A model generated the notes under the pieces. It did not search any database and had not been told where the DNA came from. It was given only the letters and a program-made list of their open reading frames with translations. The position numbers and the translations under genes are program-made. 64,000 nucleotides of DNA, taken from assembly GCA_029250885.1 (NCBI GenBank), contig JAQXEK010000079.1:1-64000 (forward strand), given 5' to 3'. Origin of the DNA: Planctomycetota bacterium. GTDB taxonomy: Bacteria; Planctomycetota; UBA1135; GCA-002686595. Positions 42,386 through 52,707 of the stretch are shown piece by piece; the stretch's first letter is position 1, and each line of letters starts with the position of its first letter.

Positions 42386-43330
42386 ATGCCTCGCCCCCTC
42401 GTTTCCATTCTGTTGCCGACTTGGAATGGCGCGGACACCCTGCCGGGCCTGTTGGAGAATCTTGCCAGCCAAGTGTTGGACGGAGAGGTAGAGATTGTGG
42501 CCTTCGATTCGGGCTCGACAGATGGCACGATCGAGCTTCTCGAGGCTGGCGGAGCGCGGCTCTTTCATATTGACCAGGCCGAGTTTAGCCACGGCGGCAC
42601 CCGCAATCGCATCGCCGCTGAGGCTCAGGGGGAGATCCTAGTCTTCCTGTCTCAGGACGTTCAGCCCGTGGGCACGGACTTCCTGGCCGAGCTTCTGAAG
42701 CCCTTTGCGGACGAGCGTGTGGCAGGCGTCTGCGCGCGGGTCTTGCCCTTTCCCGGGACGGACCCCCTAACCGCGCGGACTGTGCTCGACCTGCCCGAGG
42801 CCTCCGCCAAGAGCAGTAGCCGCGACTTGGACAAAATCGGCCCGGTGTGGGCTGTCAGCAGCCTCGAGCGCGTGGACTACGTGCGCTTCAACAATGTGTC
42901 TAGCGCGATCCGATCGGACGTCTTTGAGAAGTACCCCTTCCCCGAGGTGGCCTTCGGCGAGGACTTCGCCTGGGCCGCGCGGGTCCTGACCGCTGGCTAC
43001 CGATTAGCCTTCACGGGTGCCTGCTCGGTCTACCATAGCCACGAATACACGGCCCGGGAAGCCTACAAGCGGTACGAGACCGACGCCTCGTTCCACGTGG
43101 CCGCCCACGGCTGGAACATGCGGCCGACTTTGCTCAGCGTGGCCCGCGGTGTGGCCTTCGAGCTGCTCTGCGACTGGAAGTACATCAAGGGCAACGGCTG
43201 GAGCGGCGCTCGTTACCTTTGGAACGCGCCCGCGCTTCGCTTTGCCCAAGTTTGGGGTCAATACAAAGGCGGTCGTAAGCCCCACATCCTCAACCCCTGT
43301 GAAGATTCTTCAGCGGGGCTAAACTCCTGA
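42386..43330 (+). CDS. Family 2 glycosyltransferase (rhamnosyltransferase-like)
   Basis: About 314 residues with a GT-A fold. The nucleotide-sugar region VSILLPTWNGADTL and VAFDSGSTDGTIELLEAGGARLFHI is followed by FSHGGTRNRIA, the DxD-like FLSQDVQP and a WAVSSLERVDYVRFNNVSSAIRS acceptor region, with FGEDFAWAARVL matching the catalytic ED motif. This resembles rhamnosyltransferases of O-antigen clusters. The start at 42386 directly precedes the first beta-strand; a longer form from 42332 adds only 18 low-complexity residues. First of four glycosyltransferase genes on this strand. Confidence 0.85.
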   Translation: MPRPLVSILLPTWNGADTLPGLLENLASQVLDGEVEIVAFDSGSTDGTIELLEAGGARLFHIDQAEFSHGGTRNRIAAEAQGEILVFLSQDVQPVGTDFLAELLKPFADERVAGVCARVLPFPGTDPLTARTVLDLPEASAKSSSRDLDKIGPVWAVSSLERVDYVRFNNVSSAIRSDVFEKYPFPEVAFGEDFAWAARVLTAGYRLAFTGACSVYHSHEYTAREAYKRYETDASFHVAAHGWNMRPTLLSVARGVAFELLCDWKYIKGNGWSGARYLWNAPALRFAQVWGQYKGGRKPHILNPCEDSSAGLNS

Positions 43331-43369
43331 TATGTCCAGCAAGCATCTAACTCCATTCAAGGATAGACT

Positions 43370-46249
43370 TTGTGTTCGCGGATATCCTATCCTCCCATCT
43401 CCGGGATCCCCGCTCCCCCCCTCGTGACGTCTCCCCCTTCCAAGCCCCTGCCGAGTGTCTCCGTATCTATGCCGACTTGGCAGGGTGCGGAGTTTCTCGA
43501 TGCCGTGTTGACCTCATTGGGCGAGCAGGCCTATCAGGGCCAATGGGAGCTATTGATCGTCGATTCGGGCTCCAAGGACGAGACCTTGGAGATCATTGCT
43601 AGGCACCAAAAGGACTTCCCGGTGCCCTTTGCTTTGCGCTCGATCCACAATGTTGAATTCGACCACGGCGACACGCGTAACTACATGGCTGCCCTGGGCA
43701 GCGGCGAGCTGTGCGTATTCCTGACCCAGGACGCGATCCCCGCGGGCAAGGACTGGCTTGCGACCCTGGTCGCGAACTTCGAGGACCCCGATGTAGGCGC
43801 GGCCTACTGCCGCAACGCCCCGCGACCGGACGCGGACTTTCTGACCGGTATATTCAGCGCAGACGACCCCGGCTACAGCCTGAAGCGCCGCGAGGTTCGT
43901 CTGGCCGATGTGGAGGATTACGAGCATCTCAATATCCACGCGAAGCGGCTGCTCTACAACTTTAACGACGTCGCCTCGTGCGTGCGCCGAGAGCTCTGGG
44001 AACGGCACCCTTTCCCGCGAACTTGGTTTGGCGAAGACGTGCTGATGGCGCGGGCCTTCCTCGAGGCAGGATACACCGTGGTCTACGACGTGGACGCGGT
44101 GGTGGAGCACAGCCACGACTACTCGGTGGACGAGACGCGTAAGCGCGCGGCCATCGACGGGCGCTTCAACAAGGAGTGGCTTGGCCGCATCTGTGTGGAG
44201 AGCGCATCGGACGCAAAGATCCTGGAGCAGCGCTTCCGCGAATCGGATCGCAAGGCCATCGAGGAGAAGCTCGGCGATGGGGCCAAGGCCAGCGAAATCG
44301 ACGCCCACGCCAAGCAGGCCCAAGCCCTGCGGCTCGCGGCGTTCCAGGGACTCTATGAGGGCGCCGCCGGCGTTGCAAGCGACAAGCTGCTGCCCGCAAC
44401 GGACATGCTCGAGTCTAAGCAGCTGCGGCTGCTCTACGTGGTCCACGGGTTCCCGCCCGACACCTGGGCCGGCACGGAGATCTACACCTTGAATTTGGCC
44501 AAGGAGATGCAGAAGCTCGGCCACCACGTGACCGTGATGGCGCGTGTGCCTGGACCCGGTGGAGAAGGCTCCACCTTCCAGGAGGGCGAGCCTGAGGACT
44601 TCTCCGTGGAAGAAGCCGAGTTTGAGGGATTGCGCGTGCTGCGTATGACCCATCGACTTCATCACCAGAGCCTTGAGCAGAGCTTTGCGCATCCTCGCAG
44701 CGAGGCGGTATTTCGCAAGGTGCTCTTGTCGGAGTCCCCGGACCTTGTGCACTTTCAGCATCTGATCCATACCTCCGCGGGACTTGTACAGGTCGCCAAG
44801 AATTTCGCCTGTGCAACGGTCGTACACTGCCACGATTACTGGGCCCTGTGCTCGCGTGTTCAGCTGATCCGCCCCGATGGCGAGATCTGTGAGAGCAACA
44901 TGGGCGCCGGGTGCTTCTTGTGCATCAAGGACAAGAAGCTCGATCGCATCGAGAGCATGTCCAAGACGGGTAAGCTCGGGGAGAAGATGATCAAGGCAAT
45001 GGTCGGCGGTGCGGGCCTACTCGGCGGCGCCCGGGCCAAGGTGCTGGCAAAGGAGTACGGCGAGCTGCGCAATCGCGAGAACTTCGTACCCGCTGCCTAC
45101 GCCGCCGCGGACCTGCAGATTAGCCCCAGCCGCTTCCTGCGCGAGCGCCACCTGGCCAGCGGAAAGTTCGACCCCCACAGCTTCCTGTATCTAGACAACG
45201 GGATGCGTACGGACCATGTGAAGGCCCTCCAGAAGCAGCCCTCGGACGTGGTGCGCTTCGGCTTCGTTGGCAGCCTAGTGTGGTACAAAGGGGACGAGGT
45301 CCTCGTGCGCGCCATGGCCGAGCTGGGACCCGACGTGCGCGCAGAGTTAAACGTCTACGGTACCTTTAATCCCGATGGGGACGAGCACCACAAGAAGCTC
45401 GTGCAGATCGCTGAGGAGACCGGCGCGAAGGTCAACTTTAAGGGCCGCTTTGACAACTCTAAGTTGTCAGAGGTCTACGCTGAGATTGACGTGTTGGTCG
45501 TTCCTTCGGTGTGGTTCGAGAACTCGCCGATTACGATCCATGAGGCCTACCTCACGCACACCCCCGTGGTCGCATCGGGTATCGGCGGTATGGCCGAGTA
45601 CGTTCGCGACGGCGTAGATGGTTTGCACTTCCAGGTGGGCGACGCGAAGGACCTGGCCAGGGTGCTTAAGCGCTTTGTGGATGAACCGGATCTTTTGGAG
45701 CAGCTCTCTCAAGATTGGATGGAGATTAAGACCATCGAAGAGAACGCCCTGGAGACCGAGTTTCGCTACCGCGGGCTGGTGAGCCGCAAGCGTAGCAAGC
45801 GAGCCGCAATCGTCTTTGATGCCGTGGCCATCGAGGCAACCAGACGCAAGGGGCCGATGGAGCAACAGGGCGCAGACATGCTGATTATGCGTCCGGGTTC
45901 AGCCGTTGACTTCGACCTGAGCAACGTGCCGGGTGGGGTCTACAACTTGACCGTGGAGATCTTTATGCTTGGCGGCGAGCCGGAGATCGAACACGGAGGC
46001 CACGTGAGTTTGGACGGTGAGCTCGTTGGGCACATCGAGGTAATGACCTCTGACGGCGAAGACGTAACCCGCGTTGTGGAAATGGTAATGAACGTTCCGA
46101 GCAAGCCCGTAAAGAGTCGCGGTAAGCCGCGGGTTCTTCGTATCCACACAGCCACAGCTCCAGTTGGCTCCCATGGGAAGGTCGCTGTCCCCGAGGCCTT
46201 TTTGCGCCTGGCCCGCTTGTTCGTCAAGAGTCAGGGCTCAGAAGCCTAG
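43370..46249 (+). CDS. Fused GT2-GT4 glycosyltransferase with C-terminal beta domain
   Basis: A 959-residue fusion. Residues about 25-300 are a GT2 domain closely related to the preceding gene product (VSVSMPTWQGAEFL, LIVDSGSKDETLEII, FDHGDTRNYMA, FLTQDAIP, FGEDVLMARAFLEAGY). Residues about 355-760 form a GT4 (GT-B) domain: LLYVVHGFPPDTWAGTEIYTLNLAKEM, HCHDYWALC, VRFGFVGSLVWYKGDEVLVRAM, and VPSVWFENSPITIHEAYLTHTPVVAS with the EX7E-like Glu pair. The last 150 residues are beta-rich and unlike either. TTG 43370 has AAGGAT upstream; GTG 43424 is an alternative start. Confidence 0.8.
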   Translation: MCSRISYPPISGIPAPPLVTSPPSKPLPSVSVSMPTWQGAEFLDAVLTSLGEQAYQGQWELLIVDSGSKDETLEIIARHQKDFPVPFALRSIHNVEFDHGDTRNYMAALGSGELCVFLTQDAIPAGKDWLATLVANFEDPDVGAAYCRNAPRPDADFLTGIFSADDPGYSLKRREVRLADVEDYEHLNIHAKRLLYNFNDVASCVRRELWERHPFPRTWFGEDVLMARAFLEAGYTVVYDVDAVVEHSHDYSVDETRKRAAIDGRFNKEWLGRICVESASDAKILEQRFRESDRKAIEEKLGDGAKASEIDAHAKQAQALRLAAFQGLYEGAAGVASDKLLPATDMLESKQLRLLYVVHGFPPDTWAGTEIYTLNLAKEMQKLGHHVTVMARVPGPGGEGSTFQEGEPEDFSVEEAEFEGLRVLRMTHRLHHQSLEQSFAHPRSEAVFRKVLLSESPDLVHFQHLIHTSAGLVQVAKNFACATVVHCHDYWALCSRVQLIRPDGEICESNMGAGCFLCIKDKKLDRIESMSKTGKLGEKMIKAMVGGAGLLGGARAKVLAKEYGELRNRENFVPAAYAAADLQISPSRFLRERHLASGKFDPHSFLYLDNGMRTDHVKALQKQPSDVVRFGFVGSLVWYKGDEVLVRAMAELGPDVRAELNVYGTFNPDGDEHHKKLVQIAEETGAKVNFKGRFDNSKLSEVYAEIDVLVVPSVWFENSPITIHEAYLTHTPVVASGIGGMAEYVRDGVDGLHFQVGDAKDLARVLKRFVDEPDLLEQLSQDWMEIKTIEENALETEFRYRGLVSRKRSKRAAIVFDAVAIEATRRKGPMEQQGADMLIMRPGSAVDFDLSNVPGGVYNLTVEIFMLGGEPEIEHGGHVSLDGELVGHIEVMTSDGEDVTRVVEMVMNVPSKPVKSRGKPRVLRIHTATAPVGSHGKVAVPEAFLRLARLFVKSQGSEA

Positions 46250-46251
46250 GC

Positions 46252-47571
46252 ATGAGCTTTCGGCACAAGATTAAGAAGCAGCTGCGCAAGGTTCTGCCAA
46301 AGAGTGAGGGTCCCTTGGCCGACCTTACTCCCGGCGGCTCCAGCCTACTCAAAGATGAGCCCCTTACTCCCGGTCCGCCCTTAGAAGATAAGGACCTTCC
46401 CCGGGCAGCGATCGTGATCCTGAACTACAACGGGCAGCACCACCTCGAGGGGTGCTTCGGCTCCCTATCTGAGTTGGACTATCCTAAGGATAGGCTCGAG
46501 GTCATCCTGATTGACAACGGCTCCAGCGACGACAGCGTCGAGGTTATGGCCCGGGACCACAGCTGGGTAAAGACGATTGTCAACGAGCGCAATGTCGGCT
46601 TCAGCGCGGGCTGTAATCAGGGCGCCAAGGCGGCGAAGGAGCCGGACGTCCTGGTGTTCCTTAACAACGACATGCGCGTCCGCGAGGACTGGCTGCGAGA
46701 GCTCGTTGGCCCTGTTGTGCGCGGTGAGTGCGCGGCTTCGACCGCAAAGATGTTCTCCTGGGATGGCAAGCTCTTGAACTCCATTGGCGGAGGCATGAAC
46801 TTCCACGGCATCGGCATCCAGAAGGGCTACCTAAAAGAGCCAAGTCTTACCGACGACATTCCGGCGCGTACGCTCTTTGCTTGCGGCGGTGCCATGGCGA
46901 TCGATGCGGAGGTCTACTTCGACGTAGAGGGCTTCGATGAGGAGTTCTTCGCCTACTACGAGGACGTTGACCTCGGCTGGCGTCTTTGGGTCATGGGCCA
47001 CGAGATCCACTACCAGCCGCGTGCCGTCTGCTGGCACCACCACTCCAGCACCAGCCGTACGTTTCCCATGGAGACGATTCGGCTCTTGCAGGTACGCAAC
47101 CCATTCTTTGCCTGCTTCAAGAACTACGACGACGAGACCCTGCGCCGCGTACTGCCGGCCCAGCTTGGTTTGGCCATGCGCCGCACGCTGATGGTCTCTG
47201 GCATTGATGATGACTCCAGCTTCCGTATCGAGAAGGTAGACCCTGGTGGGGCTGGCGTGGTTGGTCGACTCTGGGACAAGGCACGCCGCTCGGCCCAAGA
47301 GGACTACCCTCTGCGCCGTGAGGCCGTGGCCGACATGGTTGGCATCGGCGACCTACTCAAGAACTGGGATCATTGGATGGCCCGCAGAGCGAGTATTCAG
47401 TCTCGCCGCAAACGCTCCGATGATGAGATCTTCCAGCTCTTCTCGCGCCCCCTCTGGTGCATCGAGGGCGAGCCCTCGTATCGCGAACTGCACGAGGGCA
47501 TGGTGCACTTCTTCGGGCTCGACAAGGTCTTCCACGGGCTCACGTCCGAAGACGACGCACCCTCAAAATAA
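46252..47571 (+). CDS. Family 2 glycosyltransferase with C-terminal extension
   Basis: A 439-residue GT2 enzyme: AIVILNYNGQHHL, VILIDNGSSDDSVEVM, NERNVGFSAGCNQG, VFLNNDMRV (DxD-like), and FACGGAMAIDAEVYFDVEGFDEEFFAYYEDVDLGWRLW, the typical rhamnosyltransferase-type acceptor block (EDVDL). The first 50 residues are basic then Pro-rich and the last 130 are a charged helical tail. Starts 2 bases after the fusion gene, so co-translated. Confidence 0.85.
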   Translation: MSFRHKIKKQLRKVLPKSEGPLADLTPGGSSLLKDEPLTPGPPLEDKDLPRAAIVILNYNGQHHLEGCFGSLSELDYPKDRLEVILIDNGSSDDSVEVMARDHSWVKTIVNERNVGFSAGCNQGAKAAKEPDVLVFLNNDMRVREDWLRELVGPVVRGECAASTAKMFSWDGKLLNSIGGGMNFHGIGIQKGYLKEPSLTDDIPARTLFACGGAMAIDAEVYFDVEGFDEEFFAYYEDVDLGWRLWVMGHEIHYQPRAVCWHHHSSTSRTFPMETIRLLQVRNPFFACFKNYDDETLRRVLPAQLGLAMRRTLMVSGIDDDSSFRIEKVDPGGAGVVGRLWDKARRSAQEDYPLRREAVADMVGIGDLLKNWDHWMARRASIQSRRKRSDDEIFQLFSRPLWCIEGEPSYRELHEGMVHFFGLDKVFHGLTSEDDAPSK

Positions 47572-47589
47572 TCCTAGTCTTACCGTCCC

Positions 47590-48327
<738 letters not shown>

Positions 48328-48333
48328 AGCGCG

Positions 48334-49110
48334 TCACTCAAATCGGGCGCCCTTCGCAAGGTAGTAGGCAGCCAGGTCTGCGCGCATGGCCTTGGCCTGG
48401 CGACGGACTAGGCCACCCGTCCAATTGTGACCGTGCCTGCCGCGTTGGTTGTAGTGCTCGGCCATCTCCACATCGTGCCTGTCCATCAGGGTAAGCATGG
48501 CTTCATCGGTGGGATAGCGCTCGTCAAAGAGGACGGCTTCTACGGGCAGGCGGGGCTTGGGGACGGGCTTGCGGGGATCGGATTCCGGCAGGTCCAGGGG
48601 CTCGCCAACACACAGGCCGAAGAGCGGGAAGACGTGCTGGGGGAGCTCGAGAAGAGCATCGACATCCGCGATCTTCGAGCGTAGCCCGCCGATGTAGCAG
48701 ATACCTTGGCCAAGGGCCTCGAAGGCAATGGCGAGCTTCTCGGCAAACAACGATGCATCGATGGTGGCGACCAGAAACGACTCGAGGTTACGGGCCATGG
48801 GCTGACCAGCGCGCTGGGCTGCGAGGTGGTGCCGGCGCACCTCGCCGCAGATCACGAAGAAGGCCCCGGCCTTGGCCACCTGGGCTTGACCTCCGGTCAG
48901 CTCGGCAAGCTTCTCCCGGGTTTCCCGGTCCCGGATTCGAAGCATGGAATAGGCCTGGATGTGGCTCGAGGTCGAGGCGGTCTGGGCAGCGGTAACCGCG
49001 CGCCGTACAAGCTGGTCATCGAGCTCCACCGGCTCGAACGCGCGGTGGGAAGTGTGGGTGCCGAGCTGGTCGAGGATCTGTTCGCTTAAGTCGTTGGAAT
49101 CTGAGGTCAT
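48334..49110 (-). CDS. NfsA-like nitroreductase/NAD(P)H-FMN oxidoreductase
   Basis: About 258 residues from ATG 49110; a longer reading from 49236 adds 42 residues rich in Arg and Ser that look noncoding. HTSHRAFEPVELDDQLVRRAVTAAQTASTSSHIQAYSMLRI is the N-terminal FMN-binding signature, GQGICYIGGLRSK and FPLFGLCVGEPLD follow, and a late HGHNWTGGLVRR resembles the NfsA C-terminus. Substrates of this family are quinones and nitro compounds. It is divergent from the addB-like gene (141-base gap). Confidence 0.85.
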   Translation of the reverse strand: MTSDSNDLSEQILDQLGTHTSHRAFEPVELDDQLVRRAVTAAQTASTSSHIQAYSMLRIRDRETREKLAELTGGQAQVAKAGAFFVICGEVRRHHLAAQRAGQPMARNLESFLVATIDASLFAEKLAIAFEALGQGICYIGGLRSKIADVDALLELPQHVFPLFGLCVGEPLDLPESDPRKPVPKPRLPVEAVLFDERYPTDEAMLTLMDRHDVEMAEHYNQRGRHGHNWTGGLVRRQAKAMRADLAAYYLAKGARFE

Positions 49111-49251
49111 GGGGTCACAATAACGGGAGGAGTGGGAAATCACAATTCTCACTCTAGAAGCGGATGAGTTCCAGCGTCCGCACTTGCATGGACTTGCGCC
49201 TGGTGCAGACTCATAGCGACATGCTTGCCCCTTCAATCTCGATCTAAAGTA

Positions 49252-52200
49252 ATGACCTCGTCACGTGCCATCTCCATCGGCTCCGCTTTTGAGCTCGAGG
49301 CTCGTTTCCTGGAAGTCGTGGACGAGTGCAAGCGCCGTGATCCCCTCGCGCCGCTCTTGGTGTTGGTACCCAATCGGGCCACGGGCGATCGCCTCGGCAA
49401 ACTCGTTGCCGCAGATCAGGCGCGCATTGGGGTGACGTTTTCGACCCTCGAGGTGGCGGCCAAGGGTCTGGTTGAATCCGACAGTGGCACGAGCCTTCCA
49501 CCGGGTTCCGAGCGCCTCGTAGCGGGTGTTTTGCTCCAGCGGACGGGGCTGTTCTCCGATTTTGCCAAGCGCGCGGGGTTTCTCGGCGGCCTCTCGTCGA
49601 CCCTACGGGACTTGCTGGACGCTCGGGTCCCCCTTGACTTTGATTGTCAGGATAAGAACACCAACCTCTCCAGGCTGTTGGAGTTGCACCGAGCCCACAA
49701 GGACCTGCGCGGCGAGCTAAAGCTGGCCGATGATAGTTCGTGCCTTGAACAAGCCGCGGATGCCATCGATGGGGGAGCCGCGCTCTCGGCCGATGGCCCC
49801 TGCACGGTGCTGCTGTTTGGCATCTACGATCCCACGGGCTTGCAGTTCGACTTTCTTGTTGCAGCCGCTAAGGCGTCGCAGGTCTTCCATGGATTCTTGC
49901 CCGATCACACCTTTGCCGGGCACTTTGGCCGGCGCCTCTGCAGCGGTCTTGGTGTTCTGCCTACGCAACTTGCAAGGCAAACTCATGGCGACGGTGCCCG
50001 GGACCTTGCTGCACTGCGCTGGGCTTGGCGGGACGAATCGGGAAGCGCGCGCCCTGACTTTGAACGCGACGGTAGCGCGGAGGTGCTGGCTGTCCCCGGT
50101 GGCAGCGTGGGGGCGCGGCTCATTGCAGCGGAGGTGCTCCAGCTTTTAGATGACCAGGACCTGGACCCGCGGGATGTTCTGCTGGTCTCGCGGGGCAATG
50201 GTGGCCTGGACCAGGACGCAGTCGCCCTTGAGTTAGACCGCTTGGGGATCCCCGTGGCATCCAGTGGTACAGGCCTTGGGGACAGTCGCGTGGGGCGCCC
50301 CTTGCTTGGACTCGTCGAAGTCCTGAGCCTGCCGCGGGTATCTCGGGCGAAGCTCTTGGATGTGCTGACGGATCTGCCCTGGGCAAAGGCTGGGATCGAT
50401 TTACAGGGCAAGACAAAGCAGCCCCGGCCCATACCAGGAGCCAAAGACGGCCTCTTCGACTTTGAAGGCGCCCCCAATTCTAAAAATGTGCCAGCTGCAG
50501 ACACGGTGCGCGAATCCGTGGATGCCGAGGAGTGCGGCCGTTGGGATCGGATCTCCCGGGATGCGGGACTGCGGCTCTTGATCGCCAACCCCGGCGCCTC
50601 GACCGCCTCCGAGGTCGGCGGTTCGGACGGTGAGAGTGCTCCGACCACGGGAACTCCAAAGGGCCAGCGCGACTTCGCTTCCGAAGTCTTGGCGCGTATC
50701 TCCTACGAGGGGCACCGACGGCGCCAAGCGCTTCTGAAACTAAACGATGAGGTCCCCCGGGACGACGCCAAATGTGCTCGGCTAGCACGTGAAGCGGACT
50801 CCGCCCAGCGCTTGGGTGACATCGTACATCGCATCGCAGGGCTACACCGTGACCTTGCGCGTGGCATGGCTTGGAACGATCTTGGTAGCCGGCTGCGGGG
50901 TCTATTAACGGAGTGGCTCGAGCCCAGTGCCCAAGGCTATTCGGAGTGGATGGCCCGACTGGGCACTCTGGGGCGACTCGACAAGCTCGGAGTTTTAGCT
51001 ACTGGCCAGGGGCTGGCATGGGTAATTGGCGGCTTTGGAGGTGAGAGCGTAGGGGATGAAGCGGGTGCCGAAGGCGTGCGACTGGCACCCCTCGCCAAGA
51101 TGCGTGGGGCAAGGCCCCGTGTCGTAATCTTGCTCAATGGAATCGAGTCCAGCTTTCCACGCCCACCAGTTCCCCAGCCGCTGTTGCCCAGCTCCGATCG
51201 CGAGCGCCTTGTGGAGGTCGCTCCCACTCTTCAACTCGACGAACTCTCGGAGGAGCGGGCCCTGTTTGGCGAGCTGCTCGACATGCCTACCGACAAGCTG
51301 CTCTTAGTCACCACCTTCGCGGGGCTCGAGTCTAGTCGAGGCGAGACCCCGAGCCGGTTTCTCTTAAACAGCCTTGGCGTACTAGGCCACTGCGCCGAAC
51401 CCAGCTGCGAAGATATTGCCAAGGGCAAGGGGGGCGTTCGCCTGCTCGAGCTGCAGGTCGTTTGGCATGGCGACCGGCTTGGCGCCCCGGACCCCGAGAC
51501 CGCCAGCCTGCGGGCCATGGACGCGGCCTTGGAAGCCAACATGGTCCCTTTGGACTTGCACGTCGAACTGCGCCGAACTCGGCCCGCCATGGAGCGAAAG
51601 CTCGACATGGAGCAGGCCCGGACTAGCGAACCGGGCGCAACGAATTTCGACGGACGCCTTGGGCAGGAAGTCCTGGGGCCCCTCGGCCAAGCAGGCCTCT
51701 TTCGAGGCGGCAAGCCGGGTGACAAAACGGGCGGGCCACCCCTTAGTGTGTCGCGCCTCGAGACCTTTGCCCAATGTGGAATGCGCAGCTTCCTAAGTGC
51801 TGTGCTGGGGATTCGCGAGCACGAGACCCCGGAGGACCGCCGTGGAATCGCCGCATCGGAACGCGGCCAACGCGTTCACGAGATCCTGGAGATCTTCGGT
51901 GCCAAATCTAAGCAGGCAGGGCTCCTGCCCTGGAAACCAAAGGACACGGAAGCCCACCGCACTCTTCTTGAGGCGTGCGTCGCCGAGGTGATCGAGCGCG
52001 TCCTGCGCAGTGCGCCCAAGAGCCAACGGGACCTGTGGGAGGCCGAGCGCCAGCGCTACAACGGTCTGCTCGGTCGGTGGCTACGGGCGGAAATCGTGAA
52101 TGGAACCGGAGAGGGCGACAAGCCCTGGATACCCGAAGATTTTGAGTGGGACTTCGACGGCCAAAGGTTCGAACTTGACGACGGTGGCGCACCACTCTGG

Positions 52201-52707
52201 TACCGAGGACGGGTCGACCGGGTGGACCTGCTCACGAGCGAAGGCGGCACAAAGAGCGCCCGCATCGTGGACTACAAGTCCGGCTCAGGCAGCACATACC
52301 GCGACGACACCACCGATTTCGGCAAGAGCCTGCAGCTGTTCCTCTACGGGCAAGCCGCTGCTGAAAGGTTCGCAGCCGCCGGCTCCGAGGGGGTCTACGA
52401 CTTTGTGCTAACGGGGTCCCAGACCAAGTGGTCCGGTTCGGGTGCCTACCGCACTGCCCGGGCCAAGGGCCCCCAGGAGAACAACGCAACCGCCGGTGCC
52501 CAGGTCGGGGCCCTAGTTTACGGCATGGAGGCGGGCCACTTCGCGCCCCTGCCCCGGGCGAATGGCAAGACCGACACTCAGGGTTGCAGCTTCTGTTCCA
52601 TGAAGGATGCCTGTGGCCCATGGCGTGACCATGTGATCAGCTCGGCACCTGATGACCCGGTTGGAAGCGCCTTGAATTCGGCCTTCGACGCGGCGGAGGC
52701 ACGGTAA
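49252..52707 (+). CDS. AddB-like nuclease subunit with PD-(D/E)XK domain and Fe-S cysteines
   Basis: A 1151-residue protein likely partnering the AddA-like helicase downstream in double-strand-break processing. The C-terminal nuclease has RGRVDRVDLL (D989/D992) and IVDYKSG (D1007, K1009). Four cysteines suit the 4Fe-4S staple: C842 in FAQCGMRSF and C1112, C1115, C1121 in CSFCSMKDAC (x2, x5 spacing). The N-terminal two thirds are a degraded helicase-like region (LLVLVPNRATGDRLG, ITFSTLEV-like GVTFSTLEV, LVVTTF-like LLLVTTFAG) without a clear Walker A. ATG 49252 is preferred to an upstream TTG at 49225. Overlaps the next gene by one base (TAATG). Confidence 0.8.
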   Translation: MTSSRAISIGSAFELEARFLEVVDECKRRDPLAPLLVLVPNRATGDRLGKLVAADQARIGVTFSTLEVAAKGLVESDSGTSLPPGSERLVAGVLLQRTGLFSDFAKRAGFLGGLSSTLRDLLDARVPLDFDCQDKNTNLSRLLELHRAHKDLRGELKLADDSSCLEQAADAIDGGAALSADGPCTVLLFGIYDPTGLQFDFLVAAAKASQVFHGFLPDHTFAGHFGRRLCSGLGVLPTQLARQTHGDGARDLAALRWAWRDESGSARPDFERDGSAEVLAVPGGSVGARLIAAEVLQLLDDQDLDPRDVLLVSRGNGGLDQDAVALELDRLGIPVASSGTGLGDSRVGRPLLGLVEVLSLPRVSRAKLLDVLTDLPWAKAGIDLQGKTKQPRPIPGAKDGLFDFEGAPNSKNVPAADTVRESVDAEECGRWDRISRDAGLRLLIANPGASTASEVGGSDGESAPTTGTPKGQRDFASEVLARISYEGHRRRQALLKLNDEVPRDDAKCARLAREADSAQRLGDIVHRIAGLHRDLARGMAWNDLGSRLRGLLTEWLEPSAQGYSEWMARLGTLGRLDKLGVLATGQGLAWVIGGFGGESVGDEAGAEGVRLAPLAKMRGARPRVVILLNGIESSFPRPPVPQPLLPSSDRERLVEVAPTLQLDELSEERALFGELLDMPTDKLLLVTTFAGLESSRGETPSRFLLNSLGVLGHCAEPSCEDIAKGKGGVRLLELQVVWHGDRLGAPDPETASLRAMDAALEANMVPLDLHVELRRTRPAMERKLDMEQARTSEPGATNFDGRLGQEVLGPLGQAGLFRGGKPGDKTGGPPLSVSRLETFAQCGMRSFLSAVLGIREHETPEDRRGIAASERGQRVHEILEIFGAKSKQAGLLPWKPKDTEAHRTLLEACVAEVIERVLRSAPKSQRDLWEAERQRYNGLLGRWLRAEIVNGTGEGDKPWIPEDFEWDFDGQRFELDDGGAPLWYRGRVDRVDLLTSEGGTKSARIVDYKSGSGSTYRDDTTDFGKSLQLFLYGQAAAERFAAAGSEGVYDFVLTGSQTKWSGSGAYRTARAKGPQENNATAGAQVGALVYGMEAGHFAPLPRANGKTDTQGCSFCSMKDACGPWRDHVISSAPDDPVGSALNSAFDAAEAR

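Noticed and set aside
43550-44833. 427-residue minus-strand open frame
   Set aside because: It is antisense to the GT2-GT4 fusion; rich in His, Val, Leu and Gln with no recognisable fold.
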